A stretch of 64,000 nt of DNA, from positions 27,363,129-27,427,128 of the forward strand of contig NC_052016.1 of the NCBI RefSeq assembly GCF_015832195.1, read 5' to 3'. The notes under the pieces were generated by a model. It saw nothing but the letters and a program-made list of their open reading frames with translations, had not been told where the DNA came from and did not search any database. Below, piece after piece: positions 1 through 12,591 of the stretch; position 1 is the stretch's first letter, and each line of letters begins with the position of its first letter. Position numbers and translations under genes: made by a program. The DNA is from Motacilla alba alba. Taxonomy: Eukaryota > Chordata > Aves > Passeriformes > Motacillidae.

Positions 1-1719
1 TATGATAAACTACTTTGTACTCTGAAGTGTAACTAAACAGCAATTTCTATTTGTAGCTATTGAATCTATCCTGAAAAATAAAGTGATTTCATCCTGGTGT
101 GAAATCCAAGACAAAACCAGACTATTATACCACATGGCCTGTAATCATATCTGATTAAAAAAAAGCCCTTAGTTGCTGATTTAATTACATTAGTTGTTCT
201 GGAAGACAAGTCATAGGAAGGATGGTCTTTTGTAGCACAGCCTTGGAAAACCAGCTCAGAGTATTCCTCCTGTCAAATCCTGACTGCCTGCTCTTTGCCA
301 GTCATGAGAACTTTGTGCTGCACCTTTCCCTATAGAAGAAAATAGGTTTCAATAAAGCCCTTTGATTTTCTTTCTTAGCATGCACAGTTGTTTAGGAAAA
401 AGATTACCATATACTCTGGGTCTTTGGTGTGCCCTAATATGTTGAGATACAGGAGGAGGCATGGAGACAACTATGAAATATTACTTTATTAGTGATATGC
501 AGAGAAGATTGGAAAAAATACTACTGCCAGTTCTGAAAACTGAAGAATTTACCTTTATGGTGAAAATGAAAAATATGTAAAAGCTTGCTTGTACTTCAAA
601 CTAGAAAATAATGCTTTATTAACTAGAATGTAATTTAAAACATGTTATGGGAATTTACATTTTTCTAAAGAAGGAGCTGCCAAATCAAATCAGTTTTGAA
701 TTCAGGAAAACTCTTGTTGAGGGATTCAGACAAGCCATATGGTACTCTCTTGCAAACATCAAGGCAAGGGAAAGTATCGTGTGGGCTTTTATCACATTTT
801 AGTCATTTTAAAAAGAAAACATGTTTAATATTTTTATGCGTACAATTTATATTGCAATTTAATGAGACAGAAATTACGTGTACCCAAGATAAATCTAGAT
901 AATGAAAACCTACTCAGATACATTCAGCTTGATTTAAGGTGCTTTGTTTTGATTTTAGAACACTTAATATATTGAAGTTTAGGGGTTCTTTTTTAATGGC
1001 TCTGATGGATATTTATCTTATGTTGGACTGATTTCGATACTGTAGCAGCCAGTTTCAGGTGTTTATATGGACTGTCTAGAGAGGAAACCTAATTGTTGCA
1101 GCAGCTGCTGGTGCACAGAAGGCAGGTTCAGGTGTGAAGCTTCTCCTAGGGACTTTCTGGTATTTCACCCTCAAAGCAAAGGCGTGATGGTTACTAAACA
1201 GTACTTCAGGATAATGCTAGGGGTTTAAAATGAAACACAACTCTGCAGCCTGGTGGTCTGTCACCCAATTTAAAACTGCTTTGTGCCAACTGTTTGTCAC
1301 TGCTTCTTCCCATCCCAGCTCTGCCACAGCTGGCAGCTCTCCACACCGTGTGTCTGAGGACATTTTCTGTGCTGTTCTAAAACAAGGGTAAAAGCAGCTA
1401 TGTCCAGCAAAAAGTGCTTTGAGATTTGCTGGTGAGTACAGGGATCTGTAAATGGAGAGTTTAGGTTTTCTTATTGACTATTTGTAACAGGTGCTTTTAA
1501 AGTACCTGAGCCCTGTTTCTAAAGGTGCAGGTTCACAGCCCTCTGGTGCAAAAGCTGTGGGTTCCTGCTCAAAGGTTCCCATGCTGCTTTCCAGAAGGGG
1601 GAATGACTGGGGACCAACCGGTGAGCAGGGGCTGCACTGCAGCCCTGCTCCGTGGGGTCTGATACTCCCAACACCTGTATTGCGTCTCAAAACCCAGCCT
1701 TTCACTCTTCTTTGCTCCA

Positions 1720-1852
1720 TCCCTGGAAGTGTTCAAAGCCAGGGCTTGGAGCAATCTGGTCTGGGGGAAGGTGACCCTACCTGTGATATGGGGGCTGGAA
1801 CTAGAAGATCTTGAAGGTCCCTTCCATCCCAAACTATTCTGTGGTTCTATGG
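1720..1852 (+). mobile_element. CR1 LINE 3' end fragment
   Basis: The stretch matches the CR1 3' region: CCTGGAAGTGTTCAAAGCC, a GGTCTG..AAGGT block, GGAACTAGAAGATCTTGAAGG, CCCTTCCATCCCAAAC, then ATTCTGTGGTTCTATGG, which is the short tandem octamer tail typical of CR1. It is in sense orientation to ALCAM, 5' truncated and diverged, hence an old copy. Confidence 0.85.
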
Positions 1853-2065
1853 CTTGGTTTAGACGTGAGCATCTGTTTTTCAGTGTGAATTTGCATATCA
1901 AATGCATTTATGAAAAAGAAAAACATATTTAAAAAGTTAAACTGATCAGCCTGAAAAGCTGATTTGTACCTGTGAGAAGCTAAAGGCAGCTGCTCTTTTG
2001 CTGGAGGGGGACATGGGTTGATCTAGGGTTTTGTTTCTGTATGTGGTGGGGCTGGGTTGGCATAG

Positions 2066-2090
2066 GTTGTTTGTTTGTTTGTTTTTGTGA
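2066..2090 (+). repeat. (GTTT)n microsatellite
   Basis: About five GTTT units in intron 1. A similar short run lies at 5411-5427. Confidence 0.85.
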
Positions 2091-5000
2091 CCTAATTAAG
2101 ACCAACCTGATATACCATCAATTCCCACCATGCACATACAACCCATACCACATGTGCCATGGCATCCCTCCCTTTGGTCAGACAAGCTGACACTGACATT
2201 TCTGCAAAGATCCTCATCTATTACAAAAGGCAACTTCTAATGAGTAAAACTTCACAAAGTCACTTTTATCTTCACTGTGAAACACTTGTTTCCTATTAAT
2301 TTAGGGAAAAAAGGCTTGTTGTCAGTATCAGGGCATTAAAAACATACATCATTCTGTGAGCTGTTCAGACGTGGTCAAAGCTCACATAAATAATTCTCCA
2401 GCCTTGGTAGTTTAGGAAGGGCACCAGATGGTGCTCCAGAAAGAGGAGGGGAAAAAAAGGATTCCAGAACTATTAATTAGTTTTCAGGCTGTCTTTAGAA
2501 TTATTATGTATAGGAGCATTTTTAAAAATATTTATGCTAATTAGTGTATGTTTTTACAGAAGCTGAAGATGATTAGAGATGTTCTGCATCCTCACAGAAT
2601 TTTTTTTCTTTGAGGGTCAGATTCTTTGACCCACTGAGCCATCCTACCACCCCTCCGGATGGTCAGAGATGGCTTGGAGTATCTGTAAGATTGTTTTTGC
2701 CTTTCAGGAATGTTTTCTGCCAGGTACCCAGCATGGTCTTATTCCTCTTGATACAGAGTGGTGGTTTGAGAGGGCTGTAGGTAATGGGTGCTCTAGTAGT
2801 CCCCTCAGGCATGATGGCTTTATCTCCACAGCACAGCAGAACAGCTTGCAACTGACTGACTCAGGGATGCTTTCAACTGAGCAAGAGCGGAAGCAGTCCC
2901 CTGTACACCCCGTGTGAATGCTGTTCCTCTGCAGGAAACACATCAGTGCTCTTAGGAGAGAAGGGAAGTACCTCTCACTTCACAGTATTGCAGCATAAAG
3001 GGGCACACAAAGGCTCTGCTCTTCAGGACAGGATCTGCTTCAGCCAAGAGTTGCAGTAGCTTGTGTGCTTTGCCCACATATGGCCTACGTAGCAAGCACC
3101 TTGTCTACAATGGCTGCAAAATGGTCATTCTCTGAGTACATAATTAGTGTCAAAAAATGGACACTAACTGGCACTGTACAGGTAAAAGCTCCTGCCACAA
3201 ATCAAAATAACTCAGGAGACCCGTGCTCTATGTTTCTGCTCAGGGGCAAGTGGTGATATGGACAACAACAGCAGTACCTAGACAGGGAAATTGGTAATTA
3301 TGGCCCACATGTGTAGGTCAAAATAAGATGTTCAAATGTACTTGTAAGTGCAGTTGGGCATTAAGGCAGTTTACAGGAGCATGATGAACTGTAGCAGCTG
3401 TCATGTTGACTAAAACACGGCTGCCTTCTCTGCAGAGTTTCTGACAGGTATATAGAGAAAGCAGTGACTTGCACACCAAGATTGCTGTTTACAGAGAATT
3501 TCACTGACAACATAAATGTAGCCACTCTACACTGGAAGCCGTGCATCTGAGGTGGGCTACTCTGCAGCAATTGTTGTGTACTTGGCCATTCAGATCAAAA
3601 TCTGAAATTACAAGCACCAGAGCCTGTGCAGTTGCTATCATTTTTGATACTGCTGTTCAGTGTACAGGTGTGTGCAGAAAACACATTCCCTAAAGCTAGC
3701 ATAGTGTATTACCCAGGCAGTCAAAATTTCTCTCTTCCTGCAAACCACGTCGCGGATTTTATTGGTGGCATAGGCACAAACCTGGAGTTGGAGGGTTCCA
3801 TTGAGCTGGGTTTATGCTCTGGAAGTAGTAGCGACTCCATGGGGGTCCTAAAGTAGTCTACACAAGGTTGGTCTGGGCTGGATCCCTGAGAAATCATTTG
3901 ATTGTGTCTCTGTATTATCTTACAGTGGGGTCCTGGACTTTCAGGATGCTACCACAAGATTTATTATAGTGGGGGGGAAACCTAGTCAATACAACAGTTT
4001 TCTAGTAGCTATGCTGATGTCTCATGCCTTCATCCTCATGCTGTTGCACTACTTGTTCTTGAAGATAAATATGTGCATAAATATTTGAAAGATTAAACTT
4101 ATTTGTGGCTTCTGTTTTCACACACTGAAAGTAACTCCCTTTTTGGGTCAACATACAGGCTTTTCAATGTATCCTGCTGCTTTTAAACTTTTCAGTAGCA
4201 CTGTATTTGCAGAAGGCAATAACTAGGTATTACAATTCTAGGAAGTAGCTCCGATATTAATTTAAAGCATTATTAGGAATCATGCTTTTCATTTGCTAAC
4301 CTTTAATGGTTTTCTCCAGATGGCAGCTGAGATTTACAGCAAGTTGTTCAATAACTGGACAGTACCTATATCTTCCAGTGTTATACTGGAAATTCACTGT
4401 AAGCTGTGACTGCATCCACCAGATTTGAGCTGCTGTTTTGTGCTACTCTCCAGCATTGTTTTCTATGTGCAGAATTATATTAAGCAATGGTTTGGGGTTT
4501 TTTTTTGTTGTTGTTTTTTTTTTTTGTAGAAAAAATAAACAATTCATGCAAAGCAGAAAAGTGATAGCACATCAGATGCTAGTTTGTATATGCACATAGA
4601 AATGTAAATTCATATGAGGTGGAAGCAGAACATGATACTTGGCAGCATTTCCTACCCTCAGCAATATCCGCAAATGGACATGATGGGCACTGAAGTCGCA
4701 CCAGCCTCAGGTATCTCCATATCCATGTGTCTACATTTCTCCATTGTCTGTGTAAACTTTGTTTTTATATATTTGTTTTTAAATATTGCTTGCAATTTTT
4801 GCTCCTGGCACACCTGTGACTTTTCAGCATACTGGTTAAGAAAGGCAGGCAAAGACAAACTTTCAAAGTTAAGGTGGTGTTGATTTCTCCCACTAGTGAA
4901 AGTGCACATCTGCTTCAGCTCATCCTCCTAAGGCAGGAGGCTGTTGCCAATACCAAGGCTGGCTACAGGCATCCATGAAATTTAAAAAACTGTCTGTGAG

Positions 5001-8000
5001 GAGCCCATTAAATCTAAAGAGAGCAACAGAGGAGCTCTCAGTCACTTAGTTTAGCATAAACCATAAGGATTTATGGCATTATACTTTCAATGAGCTTTTC
5101 CCCTTCCACACCTCTGTTGTTGTGCTATCAGTGAAATGATAGCTCTCGTTTCCAGGTAACAAAGACTTGTGGATGATTTGGCAAGGCTACATTCATCTCA
5201 TCGTTGTTGCTATGTCCTCTCCCTTATCAGTAGGGAAAGCAGCTGGAAAAAAAGAGCAGCCAAAAGCCTGTTGTCAGCTGCGGGTAGTCTGTCCAGCAAG
5301 TTCTCTTGAAAGCATGCACAGATTTTTTCACCCACTCAGTGTCATGGAAGGATAAATCTGTCCTTCATCTGTGCCCTCTGAAGTTGTACTTCTGTAAGGC
5401 TTTGGCCTTTGTTTGTTTGTTTGTTTGGGTGTTTTGTTTTGAGGTGGTTAGTGCATGGTTTTTACCACAAGTAAACGGAGCTCACTCACTGAAAAAATTA
5501 TTCTGTACACATTACACACATTACAGTCACAGGTTGTTGTTTTCTCTGTCATGAAGTCTAGCTGATTTCTTTGGGAATAACTGCTAAAGCCAGTGAGCAG
5601 CGCTCTGGTAAGTGTGACTGCAGTAAGGCAAGTGTGGCAGGACATTGTTTGTTAATTAGCTGTGGACCGTACAGCTTTGATGAAGGGCAAGGAGGAAAAA
5701 CACTTTCTTGTGATACACAGTATTGGATGTGCAATTTTGGATGCCCATCTTGGCAGAGTGTCAGTGCCTTGTGCCCCTCTGCGAGTCCTCTATCAAATTT
5801 ACATTCACCAAATATTTTATTTCTTACTTATTGAAGTGTATGGGAGTGCAGTTGAATCTTTTGCAAGTGTTTCAGAGCACTGATAAAGAGAAACAAGAAA
5901 TGATGGCTTCTCCCCATGGCATCTTCTCTGCTTGCTGGAGACACCATTTGTTGCAGAGGTGAATATAAAGCAGATAGTGAGCCTGTGGCAGAGGCTGGGG
6001 ATACCTTAGGATGGTTTTGCATGAGTAAAGAAAGGCCCAAGTGCACCCACAGTGCAGATAATTGAGAGAGTATATTTGCAGATCTGGAACAGTCAATAGG
6101 AGAGATCTGGCCTTTTCCTGTGTTTTAGGATTCCTTGGCAGAGTAGATCATGATTTGAAGTAGAGGGGCAGCAGGCACGATTAAAAAAATTTACATTGCT
6201 GGAACCTGTCAGGCACTAATTTTCAGCTTGGAAAGATCTTAGATGGGTGGAAGGTAAGTGCCTGTTCCTTCTGCCTGTGGGCAGAAAGGACACAGCTCAC
6301 TGGAGGAAAGTGGTTAGAAGAGGAAGAAAGTTGTTTGCTGTTGAGCTTTCTTTGCATAGGAGGACTCTGGTGGCATTAATTTAACTACATCCCTTTTTCT
6401 AATTTTTTGTGTTATTTGTCTTCTCTTTCCCCTAATTCCTATTTTTTTGTCCACTGCATTTATTTACTTTTAAATAGAGTGGTCAGTGATATTTTTCTTC
6501 CCTCATACTTTGCAATATTATTTGCTTTATGGTATTTTGATTTAGTTCCTGAGACTTGTTGAAGCTTAAATAAGTATACAAAATATATACATGTTTTGGA
6601 AAGTTCATATTTTGTAAAATATCAGTTGCTACTAAGCTTCACTAGCAAGAAGTTCAGTATACTCTATCCTGTCAATAGTAAATTATGAAAAAAATAAGAG
6701 AGACAAGGTCTTTTTTTTTTTTTAGTATGCTGTCTATTGACCTTTTTAATAGGAAAAAAGGGATTCATGGAAGAATATAATGGTGATTTTTAGGCAATTG
6801 TTTTTAAGCTGCAGGTTTTATTGTACTTAGTAGAAACTTCTAAGTCCCTTCAAGTTATTGGATACACATCAGCATTGCTGACTAGCATAATGAGAAAATA
6901 AAAACCAATTTGAGTAGTTTTAACAAACAGAGAAGTGCTTTAGAAGTGCAAGTGAGAAGCACATCAGAAGTATGCTTCAGGAGCAGCCAGGGGCTAACCT
7001 CAGAAACAGTGAGAAGTTTCACCAAGCCACAAAGGCTTTGTTGATCCCATTTTGCCTAATTAGGTGTACCCTTTAAAGTAAAAATTCTTTGCAGTATTGA
7101 CTCAGAAACTGTTCTCTGAGTCACATTTGCTTCTCATCTCTTGGCAGATAGCTAGTATCATCAGACTTTAGTAAGCTATAACTCACTTCCCTGGCAGATG
7201 TGCCTGACCACTCATAAAAAAATCACACCATATGTCGGTAACTATTTTAATAAACTATTCTCAAATTTTTAGTGTATTAAAAAAAAAATTGATCATAGTT
7301 CGTTTAGTCATGACTTAAGCAGAAGTATTTGTAAGAAGATACATTAGTGATTTCATCTCTTCCTCTGAATTATGAGAACTATCCTAAGCAAAGTTTTGTA
7401 AAAAATTGCTCAAAGTAAATCATTAACTGTGGTCTTGCAGTTGCAGCATTGGCTGTGGGAAAAGAACTTTCTTCCTACTGTATGGTGCTCATAAAAGTCA
7501 TAGCTGGGTTTTCTGATGCTGACCCCAATTTGCCAGTGTTGGGCTTCTGATGTCACTTCACCTGGATCTTGTGGAAATGTTGCCTTTTTTAGCATATGCA
7601 AGCATTTCTTAGTCGGTAGTTGTGTGTTCCTTAAGTCTAATTTGTAAATATTTGCTTGGAATTACACTGCATTTTTTTTTCTATTTACAGCAACATTGCT
7701 ATATATGTAACTTCTTTTAAATCTGTAAGATTTACTCAAAGGACTTGAGAATTAAATCCGCAAATATGACTGATTTGGGATTAGCACTGAATCCAGAAAC
7801 AGCGTTAGATAATTCTGAGCCAAAATCTAGGGCTTCTATAAAATAGTGTGATTAGAAGGCCACTGAATTCACAGGTGATGTTTTGGAGTGGTGGTTTGGG
7901 AAAAGAAGCTTAGGTCTTCTTCTTTGGAAGGAGAATCTTGCTGTAACAAAGCCCCTGTGCTACAAAGGCATTGGTGTCATTCATGGGTTTTCCTTGCTGC

Positions 8001-8689
8001 TCTTTAGCAGACTTTGGAGCCTTCCTGGTTTAAAAGGAAGAGGATTAAAAAGTGGAGCTTTTCTGGTCCCATTTGAGAGCTGTTGGACTTAGCAGTTTCC
8101 TTTGTCTTCATGGAGCTGGGCTTCGGAGCGAGGGTGAGGTGGTACGGTAGGAAGGTTGATGTGCTGACACAAGTAGTTCATTTTGCAGTAGCATTTTGCA
8201 TCAGTTATTGAGCTTTGAACTGTTCATTTAGTCTCCAGCTTTGCAGAGGGTAATGCTAGGAACAGCTCTTTTGTGTCATTTGAAAGCTGTGCTGACTTGA
8301 AAGCAGTATCTGTTTTACTTTAAATGACAGTGATAATGCATTTTATGATGGCCATTGAAGTTTTAAAGGTGTATGACTATGTACAAATTTCTGTTGCACA
8401 CCCATCAAAAATTCTAGAAGCTTTTGGTGATTATGATCTGAAAAATGTCATGGTTATTGCTTTATATGTAATATTTGAAGTTACTAAGCTGACAAAAGAT
8501 TATTACTCATCATTATTTAGATGCAATCTAGGTGTTTGGGTACATTCAAAATGAAAAGCTTTTTCTCTGTTCGCTCTCCAGTGTAGTGCTTTAGCAGTGA
8601 TGATGACAGATGATGTTCAGGGAAATGAAATAAATAGGACAGGAGATCTTTCTCCTTTTTAATGCCTTTATTTAAAAGAAATTGGCTCG

Positions 8690-8777
8690 GGTGAGGAGAA
8701 CCGACGGGTCACGCACACGCCGCCGCTGCTCCCAGGAGTGGCACGGAGGAGGAGGAAGATGGCAGCTTTGTCCACTG
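8690..8777 (+). promoter_or_regulatory. CpG-rich patch; possible alternative promoter/first exon in intron 1
   Basis: An isolated GC-rich patch of about 80 bp with eight or so CpGs inside AT-rich intron. It ends GGAGGAAGATGGCAGC, which is a good YY1-type start-site motif with an ATG at 8759, and reaches a possible donor CTG|GTATGC after 8777. From that ATG to the donor is 19 bases, so the phase would fit ALCAM exon 2. No signal peptide would be encoded. A fragment of another gene's 5' end is an alternative explanation. Confidence 0.25.
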
Positions 8778-10407
8778 GTATGCAGGCAGAGCTGGGGACT
8801 CTGTTTTTCACAGGAGCATTAGGAGATCCTAGTTTTACACTCCAACATTCGAGGTCCTCTTTCTAGCTGACATCCTTAGGTTAGGGTGAGGGGTAAAAAG
8901 GATCTTAACAAGCACTGGATTCAGTTGCTCACCTTTAGACATCACTTAGATCCCTTAATTCCGTGTTGGCTCGTTGTTTTAGGGGTTTTTTGCAGGATTT
9001 GGTATGGTGTTTACACCTTTGCATGCTGGTTCCTCACATTTGCATGTCAGCTCTGATTTCACCTTTTCAGTCCCAGGTGTCATCTCCGAGGAAGCGGTGG
9101 GGCGGGGAGGGGATACTCGATGGGAGAGGGATTTTTAACCATTAACAGGTAATTCAAGAAAAACTATTAATAGCAGGTGATTACAACATGAAATTATTAA
9201 AAACAAATAGTTAAAATTCTAACTTAGCAGCAATTGGTTTAACCTGTTGACTATGCAACCTTTTTAAAAAAAAATGGACACCTTTTTCTACTCATAAAAG
9301 GTAATGCTCAGTGTCAGCCTCACTAGGGTAAAGCTTGCAGTGTTGATCATCCCTGTAAACTATGCACTGTAGTATCCACCTCATAACCATTTGCTCTTGG
9401 AAGGACATAACTTTCTAAAACCTCTGTGTTGCAGAGAAATTTCCCTCAATCTTTCCAAAAGCTTCTGCTAAAGTAGTTTCAAATCAGGCTGCATGAAAAT
9501 CATACAAAAAAGGAGCGTAGAGATGGAAAGCTGTTTTCTGGTGCAGGAAGTGGGAAAAAAACTGACCAAAATACTGAAACAGCTGGATATTTTGAGATCT
9601 TGGAACAGAAGTAGCTCTCAGTAAAATAAAAAATAGTTGAAATAGTTGAAATAGTCTGGTTTGTGAATAGGCACACAGTACTCAGAGATCTATATGGTCA
9701 CCATGTAGGACTTTTAAAATTGTGGTTAAAGTGCTCCATGAGATTTTGGAGCGAAACTCTTGGAGGCTCAGCCGAGAGCTCTCACTTAAGGTTACATGGA
9801 AAGCCAAACTATATGCATGTGTAGGAAAACTGTCCATCCCTGCCATTCAAGACTGGCTGAACTATAGAGGAAAGAACAAGCGAGAAGCATGCAATGACCT
9901 CAGTCCTCTTGAAGAAATGTGCTGAGGATTTCTTCATTGATTTAGGTGGTAGAGCCCGTGTTTCCTTAGTCAGATGGGACGAGTTATCTCAGCTAGTTTC
10001 TAATTATAGCTAATTTCTTTGCACTGATAAGGAAAACATTTGTTTTATATGGTATTAGGAAGGCGTAATTGTTAGTATTCATAAGAAAGATGATTTCTGA
10101 AGAGCTGATGTGTTTTCTTCAGGATTTTTTCCTCATTCATGGAGAAAAACTGTGTTTTAAACACACTTAATGCTAGTGTAGGGTAATGATAGCTGAATTC
10201 TGCTGGCATTTAATGCCTACTCTCTGGTGTTTTCAGTATCTCTTTAGCTTTAAGAAGCTTGCCTGTTTCATGGTGTGTACTGTCCAATGCCTTAATGTTG
10301 TTGGGTGCCAAGCCCCATTTCTCTAGCCTGCTCAAGTACTTGCCAAAATCAGTGTTAAGTACATAAGTGTTCCTGTATGTGTGGGTTTGGCTGCTTGTGT
10401 CACTGGT

Positions 10408-10443
10408 GGTGTTTATCTGACAAGGAGGTGTTTATCTGACAAG
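10408..10443 (+). repeat. 19-bp direct tandem repeat
   Basis: Two adjacent copies of a 19-bp unit beginning GGTGTTTATCTGACAA, the second truncated at its end. It is followed 55 bp later by a pyrimidine tract and poly-A run. Confidence 0.9.
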
Positions 10444-10497
10444 CTTGTCAAAAGCAGCTCAACATCTTCCAGAGTCACAACCAGGTTTTCAGCTGGA

Positions 10498-10580
10498 TCT
10501 TCTCCCTTTCCTTCCCTCTTCCCCTTCCCCCCTCCCAAAAAAAAAAAAAAAAACCAAACCACCAAACCAAACCAAAACCA
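10498..10580 (+). repeat. Pyrimidine tract, A17 run and AAACC-rich low complexity
   Basis: A 39-bp run of only C and T (10498-10536) joins 17 A (10537-10553) and then CCAAACC units. This is simple sequence, with strong strand asymmetry; no transposon body could be identified next to it. Confidence 0.85.
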
Positions 10581-11419
10581 GTCCCAAATGTGCAAGTTAA
10601 CTTTGCAGCTTCAAAGAGCTCAAGTTAGCAGTCAGTATTCTGAAGGGTAATTGCTGTCTGTTCCATCAGTGCTTATAACTTGAAAAAGGATTTTTTTTCC
10701 TTTGGTGTTAAAATTGCCTGGTGTCTTATATTATTCAGGGTTAAAACTAATTGAAGGAATACTGTGATAAAGTATAAGAAACCCATCAGCAAGTTCTGTT
10801 ATGTTGCTTTAAAAGTGTTTGGTGCATTAAATACTGATGTATATGTTTGTGTACAATTAGTTTTCCTCGTGGATACTTTTGATGATTCTTTGTAACTAAT
10901 GGTCCTTTTGGCAAGCTAGTTGCTCTTGTGTGGGTTTATTTCACTATTTGAACAGGTAGAGATAAGAAACAATATACTGTTTATATAACCTGTATCAGAT
11001 AACATATCAAAAAACACATGCACCTTTGTTTTTAATCATAGTTGTACCATGAAGATAATCACTATTTGAATTTTCTTGGAAGTGTTTGCCCTAGATCCCT
11101 ATTTTCGTGCCCAGCATACAAATGATTATACCCACCTAGCTGAAATAAGGGATGTCTTACGTGTGAGTTTTGATAACATGAGCTTTTTTTTTTTTTTTTT
11201 GCTTGCTTTAACCAGTATTTTGACACCCTAAAGTGTATCTTGTGTTTTCTGTGCTATGTCAGAAAATTAATGAGCACTGTGTGAGCTGTGCATAGGACTG
11301 CTTGTTGTGGCTCATGTGAAGAGACTTGTTCTCAGCAGAGCAGGCTGGATCACAAGGATGAGCTTGTTGAGAAAATGGCAGCTGGGTGGTGTTTGGCTCC
11401 CTGGCTGTTGTGGCTCAGC

Positions 11420-11445
11420 AAAAAAAAAAAAAAAAAAAAAAAAAA
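11420..11445 (+). repeat. Poly(A) run of 26
   Basis: Longest A run in the window, in intron 1, followed by TTATAGG. The 140 bp before it do not match any element I recognise. Confidence 0.9.
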
Positions 11446-11699
11446 TTATAGGTTTTGTTGTGTTTTTCAACTGATTTTATCAGGCACAGGTGCTGAAATA
11501 AAAGGCGCATGACCTGTTTGCTGCATATGGTCTTCTTCCACTATTGTGAAAGTCTTGAAAGCCTACTTAATAACTTACTGAAAAAGTGACTTTGCCAGGC
11601 AATGAAAAGAGAGGGAGAAAGAGTAGTTAAAAGATGAGCCCTACCTGAGGAGTCCATGCAGCATGGAAAGCAGTTCTGGAGAGAAGATCATTTGGTAGA

Positions 11700-12337
11700 C
11701 ACAGAGCTGAATGGGAGCCAGTGATTTACCCTTGCACCAAGATGGGTAATGAGATTCTGAGCTGCATTAGGGAAGTACTGCCAGCAGGCTGTGGGAGGTG
11801 GTCCTTCCCCTCTGCTTAGTGCTAGTGAGGCCCCACCTGGAGCAGTATGTTCCTTTCTGAGCCCTGTAGTATGAGAGACATGGGCATTCTGGAGAGAGTC
11901 CGGGGAAGGGCCACTGGATCACCTCCCCTATAGGATAAAGCTGAGAGAGCTGAGACTGCTCAGCCTGGAGAGGGGAAGGCTCATGGGAGTCTCACCAGTG
12001 TGTACAAATACCTGAAGAGAAGGGTATAAAGAACACGTAGACAGGGTCTTCTCAGTGATGCCCAGTAACAAGACAAGATGGAGTGGCAACAATCTGAAGC
12101 ACAGGCTGTTACTCTGAACATCAGGAAACACTTTTTTCCTGTGAGGGTGATAGAGCACCGGCACAGGCTGCCTAGGGAAGCTGTGGTGTCCTCTTCCTTG
12201 GAGATGGGCAAAAGCCATCTGGAGGGAGTCCTGGACAGCTGTAGGTCAGGGCTGTAGATTGCCCTGCATGAGCAGGGTGGTTGGACCAGTTGTCTCCAGA
12301 CGTCTCTTCCAACCTCAACCAGTCTGTGATTTTGTAA
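11700..12337 (+). mobile_element. CR1 LINE 3' portion, 5' truncated
   Basis: About 640 bp of CR1 on the + strand. It runs from the region for the end of the reverse transcriptase ORF (gagccagtg..., gtgaggccccacctggag, agagagtccggggaaggg, gctgagagagctgagactg, ctcagcctggagagg) through the 3' UTR to the ending TTCCAACCTCAACCAGTCTG with TGTGATTTTGTAA. The open frame is broken by stops and shifts. Similarity is higher than for the neighbouring CR1, so it is the younger of the pair. Confidence 0.9.
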
Positions 12338-12591
12338 ACTCTCTTAATTTTTTTTCTCCAAATAATGCTTTTAATTAAAAGAAAAATACTTTCCAATGTC
12401 AAAACCTGCTTTAAGGCATTATCAAGTATCAACAGTTGGGACAGTAAACACCTGCTGTCAAGTTTGTCACATCCAAAGCAGGAGAGTTTTTTTCTAATAC
12501 ATTTTTGTATTGTACCAACACCCAGTTTTCATTCATATACCGCTTTATCTTTAAAAAAACAAAAAAATTACTTTTAATAAAAGTATGTTCA

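Noticed and set aside
3626..3856. 76-codon + strand frame whose translation looks like a signal peptide followed by a secreted domain
   Set aside because: Its first codon is GTG, not ATG, so the apparent leader has no normal vertebrate start. No splice context and no known family.
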